Of a stretch of DNA of 6,871 nucleotides, positions 6,316 through 6,871 are shown one piece after another; position 1 is the first letter of the stretch, and each line of letters starts with the position of its first letter. The stretch covers positions 1 through 6,871 of the forward strand of contig JALNWR010000140.1 in NCBI GenBank assembly GCA_023230795.1, read 5' to 3'. The notes under the pieces are model-generated. The model saw only the letters and a program-made list of their open reading frames with translations, made no database searches and had not been told where the DNA came from. Origin of the DNA: Candidatus Cloacimonadota bacterium (lineage in GTDB: Bacteria; Cloacimonadota; Cloacimonadia; Cloacimonadales; Cloacimonadaceae). Both the position numbers and the translations under genes were made by a program.

Positions 6316-6871
6316 ATGGAACTCCACCTTAACACCTACGGCTCGGCACTACGCAAGAAAGATGATATGTTTGAAGTCTTTGTGGATGAAAAGAAGATCA
6401 AAATATCTCCGCTGAAGATCTCCAGCATTGTGATCTCAAATGCTGTGCAGATCAGCTCCGATGCCATTCAATTGGCCATGGAGCACAATATCGATGTGGT
6501 GATGTTGGACCAATATGGCAATCCTTATGCCAGGGTCTGGTTTCCCAGGATCGGCAGCACCGTGTTGATCAGAAGAAGGCAATTGGAGATGCTCTCCGAT
6601 GCGCAGGGCTTGGATTTCATCAAGCGCTGGATCTGCATCAAGATCATGAATCAATATCGCCTGGTGAAAATGCTGTTTTCAAAGCGGGATTCGATCACCG
6701 AAGAGCAGAAGCAAAAGCTGGAATTACTGCGCAATTACGCCATATCAATCTTCAATTCCGAGGGCTCGCTTGAGGAGCTTTCGCCCAGCTTTATGGGATA
6801 TGAGGGCAGTGCCTCACGCGTCTATTTTGGCCTCTTGAGCATGATGTTGCCAGAGCAATCCAGATTTTCAG
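6316..6871 (+). CDS. cas1: Cas1 spacer-acquisition integrase, N-terminal 185 residues (3' truncated by the window edge)
   Basis: The open frame runs from ATG 6316 off the right edge. Cas1 with Cas2 forms the integrase that inserts new spacers at the leader end of the CRISPR array. The fragment covers the N-terminal beta domain (MELHLNTYGSALRKKDDMFE and onward, including the IDVVMLDQYGNPYARVW stretch at 59-75) and the start of the helical catalytic domain. FMGYEGSASRVYFGLLS (159-175) contains the catalytic metal-binding glutamate, E163. The conserved His and Asp/Glu ligands that complete the site should lie beyond the edge. The start is fixed because the codons immediately before it are TGA GCT, with the cas3 stop in the same frame. 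No Shine-Dalgarno precedes it, so it is probably translated by reinitiation after cas3. A cas4 gene, often found between cas3 and cas1 in subtype I-B, is absent at this junction. Confidence 0.94.
   Translation, partial: MELHLNTYGSALRKKDDMFEVFVDEKKIKISPLKISSIVISNAVQISSDAIQLAMEHNIDVVMLDQYGNPYARVWFPRIGSTVLIRRRQLEMLSDAQGLDFIKRWICIKIMNQYRLVKMLFSKRDSITEEQKQKLELLRNYAISIFNSEGSLEELSPSFMGYEGSASRVYFGLLSMMLPEQSRFS

Noticed and set aside
6423..6445. 7-bp inverted repeat in cas1 (CAGCATT and AATGCTG with a 9-base loop)
   Set aside because: Stems of this length are expected by chance several times in a window this size, and its position has no obvious meaning.
6436..6654. Minus-strand open frame opposite cas1
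   Set aside because: It lies within the conserved Cas1 N-terminal domain and shows no independent coding evidence.
1..6871. CRISPR array, insertion sequence, tRNA or an undescribed defence system
   Set aside because: No regularly spaced repeats, transposase, terminal repeats or tRNA-like fold were seen. Every open frame of note belongs to a known subtype I-B module.

Overview
The window is a section of a subtype I-B CRISPR-Cas operon. All genes lie on the + strand and are packed without gaps: 3' end of cas6, cas8b (csh1/TM1802 family), cas7 (csh2 type), cas5 (cas5b), cas3 (HD nuclease fused to helicase) and the 5' part of cas1. Neighbouring genes overlap by 1 to 8 bases or are separated by 3 to 12 bases, so the set is almost certainly one polycistronic transcript. 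The window starts inside cas6 and ends inside cas1. The operon promoter, any cas4 and cas2, the CRISPR array and the terminator are not visible. No stretch over 300 bases lacks a gene. No RNA gene, CRISPR array or mobile element was found.

The gene products divide the work as in other class 1 systems. Cas6 cuts the precursor transcript into crRNAs. Cas8b, Cas7, Cas5 and a small subunit form the Cascade surveillance complex on the crRNA. Cas3 is recruited to unwind and degrade the target DNA. Cas1, with Cas2 outside the window, acquires spacers. The most rewarding detail is inside cas8b. An in-frame ATG at 1843 sits 8 bases after a perfect AGGAGG, and 16 of 17 bases at this site match the cas7 initiation region. 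This predicts a separately translated small subunit of 144 aa (Cas11b) made from the 3' end of cas8b. The phenomenon is established for several type I subtypes, but a standard annotation of this gene would miss it.

Two RNA-level structures may tune expression. A long inverted repeat (15 perfect pairs, 19 with one bulge) lies about 30 bases into cas3. A smaller hairpin spans the cas5 ribosome binding site. cas3 and cas1 are in the same frame, separated only by a TGA stop and one GCT codon, with no Shine-Dalgarno before cas1 and no cas4 between them.

The host is a bacterium with middling G+C by eye and strong AGGAGG ribosome binding sites. The strong sites argue against Bacteroidota, although the Cas6 fragment resembles the Cas6b type known there. 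A candidate phylum such as Cloacimonadota would fit, but that is a guess.
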